Assembly: GCA_023411815.1 (NCBI GenBank)
Contig: JAEYOJ010000034.1
Span: forward strand, 1 to 64,000
Direction of reading: 5' to 3'
Length of the DNA stretch: 64,000 bases
From: Pseudomonadota bacterium
Lineage (GTDB): Bacteria; Desulfobacterota; Desulfovibrionia; Desulfovibrionales; Desulfovibrionaceae
Below are positions 33,581 to 41,802 of this stretch, one piece after another; positions within the stretch are counted from its first letter, which is position 1; every line of letters begins with the position of its first letter. Made by a program: the position numbers and the translations under genes. A model generated the notes under the pieces. That model saw only the letters and a list, made by a program, of their open reading frames with translations, was not told the origin of the DNA and searched no databases.

Positions 33581-34516
33581 TTAGCTGGCCTTGGCCGAGC
33601 GGATGGCTTCGTCAACGCGCTCTATGGTCTGCAGCACGTTGAGCCCGTCCTCGCCGCTGATGGGCATGGGCTTGCCGCTTTCCAGGGCGCCCAGGAAGGC
33701 GGTCAGCTCCTCGCGCACGGGCTCCTTGAACATGACCGGCCACTCGCGCACGTTGTAGCTCGACTGGTAGGTCTCGAACTTGGAGTATTCCTTGACCTGC
33801 TGGGTGATGAGGTTGCCCTCGATGTAGCGGGTCTTGGTGGCCACGTGGATCTGGCGCGACTTGTAGGGCGTGATCCAGTTGCAGTTGATCTGGCCCAGCA
33901 CGCCGTTCTCCATCTCGGCCGAGATGATGACCGTGTCCTCGTGCTGACCGATGTTGCAGGAGGTCACGGCGTAGATGTTTTTGTAGTTCGAGCCGGAAAT
34001 GTACCGGATGAGGTCGATGTCGTGGGAGGCCAGGTCGCGGATGACGCCCACGTCCTGGATGCGCGGCGGATATGGTCCGACGCGCTCGATCTGGATGGAG
34101 ATGACCCCGTTGTCCTGGATCAGCTCGCGGATGCGTCCCACTGCCGGGTTGAAGCGCTCGACGTGGCCGGTCATGAGCGGCACGCCCTTGGCCTTGGCCG
34201 CGTTGACCAGCTCCAGGCCCTCGGCCGCGGTCTTGGCCAGGGGCTTTTCGAGGAGCAAGGGGATGCCCTGCTCGATGACGGCCATGCCCGTCTTGTGGTG
34301 CATGAAGGTGGGCACGCAGACGCTCACCGCGTCGAACTTGTTGCCCAGGAAGGCGTCCAGATCCTTGTAGGTCGGCACGCCGTACTTGTCCTTGGCCTCG
34401 GCCAGCGCCTTGTCGTCCACGTCCATGACGCCGACGACCTGCACGCCCCGAAGCTCCGAATAGATGCGCAGATGGACCTTGCCCATCCAGCCCAAACCGA
34501 TGACGCCTACGCGCAT
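33581..34516 (-). CDS. Gfo/Idh/MocA family NAD(P)-dependent oxidoreductase
   Basis: A 311-residue two-domain dehydrogenase. The Rossmann fold starts with VGVIGLGWMGKVHLRIYSEL (GxGxxG near residues 7-12); the family EKP motif is LLEKPLAKT (about residue 95) and the second domain contains GVIRDLASHDIDLIRYI, whose HDID matches the conserved catalytic H/D of the family. These enzymes oxidise sugars or sugar-nucleotides, for example UDP-sugars in polysaccharide synthesis. It is divergent from lpxB (245 bases apart), consistent with a cell-surface role, but the substrate is not known. Confidence 0.87.
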   Translation of the reverse strand: MRVGVIGLGWMGKVHLRIYSELRGVQVVGVMDVDDKALAEAKDKYGVPTYKDLDAFLGNKFDAVSVCVPTFMHHKTGMAVIEQGIPLLLEKPLAKTAAEGLELVNAAKAKGVPLMTGHVERFNPAVGRIRELIQDNGVISIQIERVGPYPPRIQDVGVIRDLASHDIDLIRYISGSNYKNIYAVTSCNIGQHEDTVIISAEMENGVLGQINCNWITPYKSRQIHVATKTRYIEGNLITQQVKEYSKFETYQSSYNVREWPVMFKEPVREELTAFLGALESGKPMPISGEDGLNVLQTIERVDEAIRSAKAS

Positions 34517-34760
34517 ATTGCTGCTCGCTCGTGTTTACCTGTGAATGGAAACGCGGGAAGACCCGCAGGCAGTGCAGGACCGCAATCCATGCGGCGCGGC
34601 CTGGGCGATGGGATGCCTGGCGCGATTGGAAAGCCGTGAAATGGAAAGTGATGCGGCCATGCTCCGCGAGACTGCGCCTGGGGCGCGTTCGCGGTTGCCA
34701 ACCGAGGCGGAGGATAGTATCCGGGGGGCCGAAGATCAATCTTTTTCCGCGCGGAAAGGT

Positions 34761-35903
34761 ATGAGCGAGCAGCACACGGGCGCAAGGCCCATCTGGATCA
34801 ATGCGGGCGAGGCCTCGGGAGACATGCACGGCGCGGCGCTCATGCGCGGCTTTGCCGCGGCGGGCGCGCGGCGCGAGTTCACGGGCATGGGCGGCCCGGC
34901 CATGATCGTCGAGGGCTTCGACGCCGAGTTCGGCAGCCATGAGGTTTCGCTCGTGGGCTTCACGGAGGTCTTCGCCCACCTGCCGCGCATCGTGGGGCTG
35001 CTGGGCCGGGTCTACAAGCGGCTCAAGCAAGTGCGGCCCGCGGCCGTGGTGCTGGTGGACGCGCCGGACTTCAATTTCATCGTGGCGCGCATGGCCCGCC
35101 GCCTGGGCATTCCTGCCTACTACTACATCAGCCCGCAGGTCTGGGCCTGGCGCAAGGGCCGGGTGAACTTCCTGCGCGACTACGTGCGCAAGGTGTTGTG
35201 CATCCTGCCCTTCGAGCAGGAGTTCTACCGCAGCCACGGCGCGCACGCCGACTACGTGGGCCATCCGCTGCTGGACGAGATTCCCCTGGCCGAGCTGGAC
35301 GCCATGCGGCCCGAGCCGAAACGCATCGGCATCCTGCCCGGCAGCCGGCGGCGCGAGGTGGCCACGCTCCTGCCGCGCTTCGCGCAGGCCGCCCGCATGT
35401 TGCACGCCCGCGACCCGCAACTGCGCTTCACGCTGGTGCGCGCCCCGGGCATGGACGAGGCTCTGCTGCGCCCGCACCTGCCGTCGGAGCTGCCGCTGGA
35501 GATCGTCGGCCCCGAGGAGCGCTACCTGCACATGCGCCGCTGTCGCCTGCTGTTGGCCGCCTCGGGCACCGTGACCCTGGAGACCGCGCTCATCGGCACG
35601 CCCACGGTGGTGGCCTACATCGTTTCGCCCCTGACCTACGCCCTGGGCCGTATGATCATCGACATACCTTTTTTCAGCCTGCCCAACCTCATCATGGGCC
35701 GGCAGGTCATCCCGGAGTTGCTGCAGTCCGAGGCCACGCCGGAGCGCATGGTCGCCGAGGCCGAACCCTGGCTGCGCGACGAAGCGGCCTATGCCGCCGT
35801 CAAGGCCGACCTGGCCGGCCTGCGCGATAAGTGCGGCGCGCCGGGCGCGGCCGAACGGGCAGCCAGGATCATTCTGGAAGACTTGCAGGGTCTGGGGCGC
35901 TGA
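34761..35903 (+). CDS. lpxB: Lipid-A-disaccharide synthase
   Basis: LpxB (a GT19 glycosyltransferase) condenses UDP-diacylglucosamine with lipid X to form lipid A disaccharide on the inner membrane. The 380-residue product carries the family marks: WINAGEASGDMHGAALM at the start, FTGMGGPAM, VDAPDFNF, YYYISPQVWAWRKGRV (about residues 116-133), GILPGSRRREV, and the donor-binding segment ASGTVTLETALIGTPTVVAYIVSPLTY. Start ATG 34761 has AAAGG in front; a longer frame upstream has no ribosome site. It stands as a single gene and is followed by an intergenic repeat. Confidence 0.93.
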   Translation: MSEQHTGARPIWINAGEASGDMHGAALMRGFAAAGARREFTGMGGPAMIVEGFDAEFGSHEVSLVGFTEVFAHLPRIVGLLGRVYKRLKQVRPAAVVLVDAPDFNFIVARMARRLGIPAYYYISPQVWAWRKGRVNFLRDYVRKVLCILPFEQEFYRSHGAHADYVGHPLLDEIPLAELDAMRPEPKRIGILPGSRRREVATLLPRFAQAARMLHARDPQLRFTLVRAPGMDEALLRPHLPSELPLEIVGPEERYLHMRRCRLLLAASGTVTLETALIGTPTVVAYIVSPLTYALGRMIIDIPFFSLPNLIMGRQVIPELLQSEATPERMVAEAEPWLRDEAAYAAVKADLAGLRDKCGAPGAAERAARIILEDLQGLGR

Positions 35904-35920
35904 AACACTTCGGACAAGAG

Positions 35921-35977
35921 CCGGGAAGGGCGTCGCCCTCCCCGGACCCCGCCCACCAAGGCGGGACGCCGCCCTGG
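35921..35977 (+). repeat. Intergenic double-hairpin repeat, copy 6
   Basis: A 35921-35945 (CCGGGAAGGG-CGTC-GCCCTCCCCGG) and B 35956-35976 (CCAAGGCGGG..CCGCCCTGG), 17 bases after the lpxB stop. The tail ACCCGCGCAATTCGTT after B is shared with copy 8. Confidence 0.75.
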
Positions 35978-36178
35978 ACCCGCGCAATTCGTTTGCCCAA
36001 GCTCAAATTTCGCTGATCACCCACCGGGATCATTCGCCCAGAACTGGTTTCGCCCGGTCTGGCCTTTTCGCCCGCCACTGTTCCGATTTCCTCCTTCTTT
36101 CTCTCATTGTCCGGTCCGAGGGATGCGCTACAAAGGGTAGGAGCCGTTCACGACATGCCGCGACAAGGAGGATGGGTC

Positions 36179-36799
36179 ATGGGATTCGCAAGCGAAGACG
36201 AGGCCAGGAAAACCATCCAGCGGGCCCAACGGGTGCTCGAAGTGAGCCCGGACGCGCTGGCGTACTACAACAGGGCCACGGCCGAGCTGTACCTGGGCCT
36301 TGTCGAGGAGGCTGTGCGCAACCTCAGGCATGCCCTGCGGCTCAGGCCCGATTTCGCGGCGGCCTGGGTAAACCTGGGCGGGGCGCTCCTGCGCCTTGGC
36401 AGATTGGAGGAGGCCGAGGCCGCCAACAAGCGGGCCATCGAGGCGGACCCGAAGCTGACCGCCGGCTACCTCAACCTCGGGCTCATCCATCTGGACCGGG
36501 GCGAGTGGGAAGAGGCGGCCCGGATCTACGAGCAGGCCCTGGCCATGGACATGCTCCAGCCCGAGGCCCACGCCAGCCTGGCCCTGGCCTACCTGAAGAC
36601 CGACAACCTGGACAAGGCCATCCAGGAGGGAATGACGGCCATCGGCCAGCGGCCCGGCTTCGGCGCGGCCTACGAGCTGGTCTGCGCGGCGTATGCCGAG
36701 CAGGGCGACACGGCCGCGGCCAAGGCGCACTGCGAGATGGCCGAAAAGCTCGGCTATCCGGTTTCCGAAGGCGTGCGGGAGCGGATCGGCAGGGCGTAG
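36179..36799 (+). CDS. Tetratricopeptide-repeat protein
   Basis: A 206-residue soluble protein made almost entirely of TPR units: AYYNRATAELYLGLVEEAVRNLRHALRLRPD, AAWVNLGGALLRLGRLEEAEAANKRAIEADPK, AGYLNLGLIHLDRGEWEEAARIYEQAL and AHASLALAYLKTDNLDKAIQEGMTAIGQRP, plus a capping helix. AAGGAGG 8 bases before ATG 36179 decides the start. No signal peptide. It ends with a terminator shared with the HU-like genes. Interaction partner unknown. Confidence 0.87.
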   Translation: MGFASEDEARKTIQRAQRVLEVSPDALAYYNRATAELYLGLVEEAVRNLRHALRLRPDFAAAWVNLGGALLRLGRLEEAEAANKRAIEADPKLTAGYLNLGLIHLDRGEWEEAARIYEQALAMDMLQPEAHASLALAYLKTDNLDKAIQEGMTAIGQRPGFGAAYELVCAAYAEQGDTAAAKAHCEMAEKLGYPVSEGVRERIGRA

Positions 36800-36808
36800 G
36801 CCGGGCAT

Positions 36809-36838
36809 GAAGCCCCCGGCTCCTGGCCGGGGGGCTTC
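36809..36838. terminator. Bidirectional hairpin between TPR and HU-like genes
   Basis: Stem GAAGCCCCCGGC / GCCGGGGGGCTTC with one bulged G, between two convergent stops (36799 and 36853). Tails are not T-rich, so it may act as a barrier or weak terminator on either strand. Confidence 0.55.
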
Positions 36839-36852
36839 GTCGGCGGGACGGG

Positions 36853-37065
36853 CTAGGCCGGCTTGAACTTGACCTGTTTGCGCGCACCCTCGCTGTGGGC
36901 GGAGATCTGGCCGATGCCGGGAATGTCCACGGTGTCGGCGTTCTTCAGGGCCCGGGGGATGCAAGCGAAGATGATGTCCACGGTGTCGCGGGCGTCGAGA
37001 TCCTTCTGGAACAGGTCGGGCATCTTTTCCTTAAGGGCGGACGTGAATTCCTGAGTGGTAATCAT
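36853..37065 (-). CDS. Short HU/IHF-like protein, arm-less (1)
   Basis: A 70-residue protein with the helical dimerisation half of HU/IHF (TTQEFTSALKEKMPD, DTVDIIFACIPRALKNADTVDIPGIGQISAHS). It then ends at KQVKFKPA, exactly where the long beta-arm with the DNA-intercalating Pro and the last helix should follow. So the DNA-contacting part is missing. AAGGAG lies 8 bases before ATG 37065; a preceding ATG (37071) would be too close to it. It is 18 bases downstream of a second HU-like gene. Confidence 0.72.
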   Translation of the reverse strand: MITTQEFTSALKEKMPDLFQKDLDARDTVDIIFACIPRALKNADTVDIPGIGQISAHSEGARKQVKFKPA

Positions 37066-37083
37066 ACCCATCGCTCCTTGAGG

Positions 37084-37320
37084 TTAGTGTGAGCTGCTTT
37101 CGCTAATGCGGTCCATGAGACTGCGCGTGGGCGTGAACACGACCCGGCCCTGCTCCGTGCGGAACTCTCCGATGCCCGCGATCTCCACCAGCTCATTGCC
37201 CACTTTGTCCTTGATGAGCCCGAATACGATGTCAACAGCCTGCTCGGCTTGCTTGGCGTCTTTGAACACATTCGGGAGCTCATGCATAAGCTCGTTGACG
37301 TAGGTGCGCTTGTCGATCAT
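37084..37320 (-). CDS. Short HU/IHF-like protein, arm-less (2)
   Basis: A 78-residue relative of the gene that follows it. Helices MIDKRTYVNELMHELPNVFKDAKQAEQAVDIVFGLIKDKV and strand VEIAGIGEFRTEQ resemble HU/IHF, but the two beta-arms are shortened to a simple turn (RTEQGRVVFTPT) and a short helix remains at the end. Hence a dimer would lack the clasping arms. GGAGGT at 8 bases supports ATG 37320. The two paralogous genes in tandem suggest a heterodimer. Biological role unknown. Confidence 0.75.
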   Translation of the reverse strand: MIDKRTYVNELMHELPNVFKDAKQAEQAVDIVFGLIKDKVGNELVEIAGIGEFRTEQGRVVFTPTRSLMDRISESSSH

Positions 37321-37651
37321 CTCAACTGACCTCCTCCATTGGTGATAGGGGGGACCTGCCAATCCTCATTCTCCAGGCGTACTGGATACAATGCTTAGTG
37401 GCAATGAGAGAAAGGTACGGGGTGGGTCTAACGCGATGTCCGTCAGGGGATGGAAAAAGCGACTGGAAATCGCGCCGATGCGGCGGGCGGGCGCAAGGGG
37501 TCGTCGCCCGAGCCGGCCCGTGAGTCCGCTACAGCGCCTTGCAAGGGAAGTGAAAAATGGGGGGGTGCAGGGAGCGCCGCTCCCTGCCGGGAGAGAGTCC
37601 GAGAGAGGGCAGCGCCCTCTCTCGGTTATTTTCGGTTATTTGCAGGAGGCC
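37321..37651. other. Intergenic region with repeat copy 7
   Basis: About 330 bases upstream of the HU-like genes and downstream of the aguA stop. It contains the repeat at 37567-37625 and otherwise nothing recognisable. Confidence 0.5.
37567..37625 (-). repeat. Intergenic double-hairpin repeat, copy 7
   Basis: Minus-strand order: A (37599-37625, CCGAGAGAGGGC..GCCCTCTCTCGG) 26 bases after the aguA stop, then B (37567-37587, GCAGGGAGC..GCTCCCTGC). Both are perfect palindromic stems. Confidence 0.78.
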
Positions 37652-38701
37652 TTAGGCGTACTGTTCGTGGGTCAGGCAGTGGACGGAGCCCTGGCCCAGC
37701 ACGAGGTCCACGGCGTGGATGCCCGTGACCGCGCGGCCCGGGAAGAGGTCGGCCAGGATGCCCAGGGCACGGTAGTCGGCCGGGTCGTTGAAGGTGGGTA
37801 CCAGCACGGCCGTGTTGGCGATGTAGAAGTTGGCGTAGCTGGCCGGCAGGCGCATGCCGCCGTAGTACAGGGGCCTGGGCATGGGCAGGTCCACGACCTC
37901 CAGGCGCGCGCCGTCCTCCAGCCGGGCATCCTTCAGGACCGCCATGTTCTCACGCAGAATGGCGTGGTTCGGGTCGGCCGGGTTATCCTCGCGGCAGTGC
38001 ACCACGGTCGTACTGTTCACGAAGCGGCACACGTCGTCCACGTGGCCGTGGGTGTCGTCGCCGGCCACGCCGCCGGGCAGCCAGACCACGTTGCCCGCGC
38101 CCAGCCAGCGGCCGAATAGCTCGGCGTAATCCTCTTTCGTGAAGCCGGGGTTGCGCACCTGCACGTCCGGGTGCTGCAGGCATTCCTCGGTGACCAGGAT
38201 GGTCCCGCTGCCGTTCACGTCCAGCGCGCCGCCCTCCAGCACGACCTGGCGGCCCTTGTGCTCGATGGGCAGCAGCGGCAGGTCCACGGCCTTGCGCACA
38301 TACTCGGGCACGCGCGCGTCATGCGTGTGGTTCTTGTACTTGGCCCAGCCGTTGAAGCGGAAGGCGGCCATGAGCGTGTTGCCGTCGCCGTCCTTGACGA
38401 AGGCGGGCAGCGTGTCGCGGGCCCAGCCCCGGTTGGTGCGGCCCACCACGAACTCCACGGCCGACAGGTCCGCGTGGGCCTTTTCCAACACGCGTCGGGC
38501 CCTGGGGATGACCGACTCATCGTCCACCAGCAGGCGCACGGTCTCGGACGCGGCCAGCTTGCGCACCATCTCGGCGTAGCACCAGGGGATGACCGCGAAT
38601 TTGCCTGGCCAGTCCTCGCGGTACTGGGGCCATACGAGCCAGGTGGCCTCGTGCTTCTCCCACTCGGCGGGCAGGCGATAGGTTTCGGGAGCCTGGCTCA
38701 C
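37652..38701 (-). CDS. aguA: Agmatine deiminase
   Basis: Agmatine deiminase converts agmatine to N-carbamoylputrescine. The 349-residue protein belongs to the peptidyl-arginine deiminase-like (PPAD) superfamily: AEWEKHEATWLVWPQ at the N-terminus, RDTLPAFVKDG (conserved W-ARDT), EGGALDVNGSGTILVTEECL, the GDDTHGHVDD loop carrying catalytic His and Asp and, near the C-terminus, ASYANFYIANTAVLVPTF and GSVHCLTHEQ with the catalytic Cys. A GTG start at 38701 overlaps the stop of aguB (GTGA), and AGGAGG lies a few bases upstream, so the pair is translated together. Confidence 0.92.
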   Translation of the reverse strand: MSQAPETYRLPAEWEKHEATWLVWPQYREDWPGKFAVIPWCYAEMVRKLAASETVRLLVDDESVIPRARRVLEKAHADLSAVEFVVGRTNRGWARDTLPAFVKDGDGNTLMAAFRFNGWAKYKNHTHDARVPEYVRKAVDLPLLPIEHKGRQVVLEGGALDVNGSGTILVTEECLQHPDVQVRNPGFTKEDYAELFGRWLGAGNVVWLPGGVAGDDTHGHVDDVCRFVNSTTVVHCREDNPADPNHAILRENMAVLKDARLEDGARLEVVDLPMPRPLYYGGMRLPASYANFYIANTAVLVPTFNDPADYRALGILADLFPGRAVTGIHAVDLVLGQGSVHCLTHEQYA

Positions 38702-39576
38702 TTGAGGAACCTCCTGCACATGCCCTCGTAGGCGTCGATGCGCCTGTCGCGCAGGAACGGCCAGATATGGCGCGTGCGCTCGCACTCGGCCGGGTCGACC
38801 TCGGCCAGCACGATTTCCTCCTTGTCCGTGGAGGCCTGGGCCAGGATCTTGCCGAAGGGCCCGGCGAGGAACGACGAGCCCCAGAACTCGATCTCGCTCC
38901 CGTCGCTGGCCTTCTCGGTGCCCACACGGTTCACGGCGGCCACGAACAGGCCGTTGGCGATGGCGTGGGAGCGCTGGATGGTCATCCAGGCGTCGCGCTG
39001 CTCGGCTCCGAATTCGTCCTTCTCGGCCGGCTGCCAGCCGATGGCCGTGGGATAGAACAGGATCAGCGCGCCGGTCATGGCCGTGAGCCGCGCGGCCTCC
39101 GGGAACCACTGGTCCCAGCAGATGAGCGTGCCGACCGGCCCCACGGGCGTGTCGAAGCTGGCGAAGCCCAGGTCGCCGGGCGTGAAGTAGAACTTCTCGT
39201 AAAAGCCGGGGTCGTCCGGGATGTGCATCTTGCGGTAGATGCCCAGTATCTTGCCGTCCGGCCCGATGACCGCCTGGCTGTTGTGGTACACGCCCGGCGC
39301 GCGGCGCTCGAAAATGGGCGCCACAAGCGTGACCTTGGCCTTGCGGGCCACCTCGGCCATGGCCTCGGTGGTCGGGCCGGGCAGGCTCTCGGCCAGTCCG
39401 AAGTGGGCGTGGTCCTCGGTCTGGCAGAAATAGGCCGTGGCGAACAGCTCGGGCAGGCAGACCAGCCGCGCGCCGTCACGGGCCGCGCGCTCGACCATGC
39501 CCGCGGCCTTGGCGATGCTCGCGTCCTTGGTCTTTTCCGGGGCCATCTGGATGAGGCCGACGGTGAATCGTTGCAT
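38698..39576 (-). CDS. aguB: N-carbamoylputrescine amidase
   Basis: A 292-residue carbon-nitrogen hydrolase of the nitrilase superfamily; it hydrolyses N-carbamoylputrescine to putrescine, CO2 and ammonia. The catalytic triad is visible: Glu in LVCLPELFATAYFCQ (about residue 40), Lys in YRKMHIPDDPGFYEKFYF and Cys in LICWDQWFPEAARL. The late FWGSSFLAGPFG segment is typical of AguB. With aguA downstream it gives the arginine-to-putrescine route after agmatine. AGGAAA lies before ATG 39576. Confidence 0.93.
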   Translation of the reverse strand: MQRFTVGLIQMAPEKTKDASIAKAAGMVERAARDGARLVCLPELFATAYFCQTEDHAHFGLAESLPGPTTEAMAEVARKAKVTLVAPIFERRAPGVYHNSQAVIGPDGKILGIYRKMHIPDDPGFYEKFYFTPGDLGFASFDTPVGPVGTLICWDQWFPEAARLTAMTGALILFYPTAIGWQPAEKDEFGAEQRDAWMTIQRSHAIANGLFVAAVNRVGTEKASDGSEIEFWGSSFLAGPFGKILAQASTDKEEIVLAEVDPAECERTRHIWPFLRDRRIDAYEGMCRRFLK

Positions 39577-39689
39577 GGCGTTTCCTGGTAGGTCGTTTTC
39601 GTCGCTCTCCATAGCGAACACAGGGGCGGCCGACAAGCTGCCGACCGCCCCTTGAACAGTATGCCCGTTTTGACGGGCCGTAGTCCAGT

Positions 39690-41630
39690 CTATCCGCCCA
39701 AGCCCACTCCCGGCCGCATGATCTGGCCGGTCAGGTTCGTCTCGTAGCCGCCCTGGCCTCTGATCTTGGCCTGGAACTCGGGTGAGCGGACCATGGACAG
39801 CAGCGCCGCGATGCGCGGATCGTCCAAAAAGCGTGTGGGGATGAGCAGGTCGTAGCGCTCGCGGGCCAGTTCGACGAAGTCCAGGTCCAGGGCCTTGGCA
39901 GCGGCATGGATGCCCAGGCCGCAGTCGGCCGCGCCCGTGAGCACGTTCACGGCCACGGCCATGTGCGTGAACTCCTCCTTGTCGTAGCCGCGCACCTGCT
40001 CGGGCTTGATGCCCGCGGTCTTCAGGTGATGGTCCAGCAGGATGCGCGTGCCGGCCCCGCGCTGGCGGTTGATGAAGCGCACGTCCTCGCGGGCCAGGTC
40101 GGCCACGCCCTTGATGGCCTTGGGATTGCCCTTGGCCACGATGAGGCCTTGGTGGCGGATGGCCAGGTTCACGGCCGTGATGTCCTGGTCAGGGACGTAC
40201 TTGGCCAGGAAGGGGAAGTTGAAATCGCCGCTCTCGGGATCGAAGAGGTGCGCTCCGGCGCACAGGGCCAGGCCGCCCTTGAGGGCGTTGATGCCGCCCA
40301 TGCTGCCCACGTGGGTCGAGGACATGCGCACGGGCTCGGGCAGCCCCATGAGCTCGTTGGCCAGCAGGTCCAGGGTGTTGTCGTGGCTGCCCACGATGAC
40401 CAGCGTGCGCTCCAGCTCGGCCATGGGCGCGAGCAACTCCGCGCGCACGGTCGCCCCGGCTTCCAGGCCTTCGAGCTGCTCGGGCACGCGGGTCATGGCC
40501 TGGGCGCGGGTGAGCGTGGTGATCATGCCCGCGCCGCGTGCCAGCGGGGTGCCTACCCAGCGCTCGCCCACACGGCCCACGGCCAGGCGCACGAACTCCT
40601 CGGTGCCGAGCTTGGAGGGCACCTTGCGCGTCAGCTCCACGCCGAGCCCGGCGCGCTCAGGGGCGTCGAAGCGGCCGAGCCAGGCCGCCAGGGGCCGCAC
40701 CAACTCCTCGAAACAGATGACCGCGCTCACGGGGTAGCCGGGCGCGCCCACCAGGAGCTTGCCGTTATGCGCCACGCCGAGCAGCGACGGCTTGCCGGGC
40801 ATGGCCGCCACGCCGTGCACGAGCACGCGGCCCACGCGCTCCATGACCGTGCGCGTGTAGTCCTTGCTGCCGGCCGAGGAGCCCGCGCCGATGACCACGA
40901 TGTGCGCGTCGGAGTCCAGGGCCTGGCGTACAGCCGCCTCCAGGGAGTCCAGATTGTCGGGCACGGGCGGCACGCGGCGGGCTTGCAGGCCCCAGGAACC
41001 GGCCAGGGCGCAGAGCATGACCGAATTGCTTTCCACCACCTGCCCGGCCTTGGGTTCGGGCCGCTGCATGAAATCGAGCACCTCGTCGCCCGTGGGGATG
41101 AAGGCCAGGCGCACGGTTTCGTAGGCCTGGACCTGCCAAATGCCGGCCGAGAGCAGCGCGCCCAGGTCGTAGGCCGAGATCCTGCGGCCCTGCGGCATGA
41201 GCAGTTCCGTGGCCACGATATCCTCGCCGATGCGCCGCACGTGCTGCATGGGAAAGGCCGGGGCCTCCAGGGCCACCGTGTCCTCGGTCTCCTGCACCAC
41301 GTTCTCGATCATGACCACGGCGTCGAAGCCCGCCGGCAGCGGGTGTCCAGTGTTCACGGGCGCGTAGCCCTCCCCGAGGCGCAGGCGCGCGGGCGAGCCC
41401 TCGCGGGCCGCGAAGGTATCCTTGGCCCGCACGGCGATGCCGTCCATGGCCGCGCTGTGGAAGGTGGGCGAGGAGTAGCGGGCGAAGACCGGCCCGGCCA
41501 GGACCCGACCGGCGGCGTCCTGGGTGTCCACGGCCTCGCGGCCCAGCAGCGCCTCGCGGTCCAGAACGGCCTTGAGCGCCTCCACGGCCTGGGTCAGGGG
41601 CACGGTCTGCAGATAGATGTTGCGCTCCAC
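39690..41630 (-). CDS. MoeA-like molybdopterin biosynthesis protein fused to a periplasmic-binding-like domain
   Basis: A 646-residue fusion. Residues about 1-415 are a MoeA/gephyrin E-type molybdenum insertase (MALPRF-type AVKAKDT..region, YSSPTFHSAAMDGIAVRA, MIENVVQ, IPTGDEVLDF, and VVIGAGSSAGSKDY..GV..MPGKPSLLG). Residues about 430-646 form a type-2 periplasmic-binding-like module (NTLDLLANELMGLPEP, STHVGSMGGINALKGGLALCAGAHL, FINRQRGAGTRILLDHHL), like that of LysR-substrate or molybdate-binding proteins. The fused form is common in Desulfovibrio and archaea and may bind a Mo/W-related or pterin ligand. GTG start, GGAG 6 bases upstream. Confidence 0.88.
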   Translation of the reverse strand: MERNIYLQTVPLTQAVEALKAVLDREALLGREAVDTQDAAGRVLAGPVFARYSSPTFHSAAMDGIAVRAKDTFAAREGSPARLRLGEGYAPVNTGHPLPAGFDAVVMIENVVQETEDTVALEAPAFPMQHVRRIGEDIVATELLMPQGRRISAYDLGALLSAGIWQVQAYETVRLAFIPTGDEVLDFMQRPEPKAGQVVESNSVMLCALAGSWGLQARRVPPVPDNLDSLEAAVRQALDSDAHIVVIGAGSSAGSKDYTRTVMERVGRVLVHGVAAMPGKPSLLGVAHNGKLLVGAPGYPVSAVICFEELVRPLAAWLGRFDAPERAGLGVELTRKVPSKLGTEEFVRLAVGRVGERWVGTPLARGAGMITTLTRAQAMTRVPEQLEGLEAGATVRAELLAPMAELERTLVIVGSHDNTLDLLANELMGLPEPVRMSSTHVGSMGGINALKGGLALCAGAHLFDPESGDFNFPFLAKYVPDQDITAVNLAIRHQGLIVAKGNPKAIKGVADLAREDVRFINRQRGAGTRILLDHHLKTAGIKPEQVRGYDKEEFTHMAVAVNVLTGAADCGLGIHAAAKALDLDFVELARERYDLLIPTRFLDDPRIAALLSMVRSPEFQAKIRGQGGYETNLTGQIMRPGVGLGG

Positions 41631-41802
41631 GGGAAATCTCCATGCATCTGGTTTCACTGGCGTACGCACCGGGTCGGATTTATGCCATTGCGGACACAAT
41701 GTAGCCCAAAGCGGCCCGCCGGGTAAAGGCGTGTCGAGGAGGCAGGCACACGGGAGACAGAAATCAATTAACCTCGGGCTCGAAAGACGGTAGTCTGGCC
41801 GC

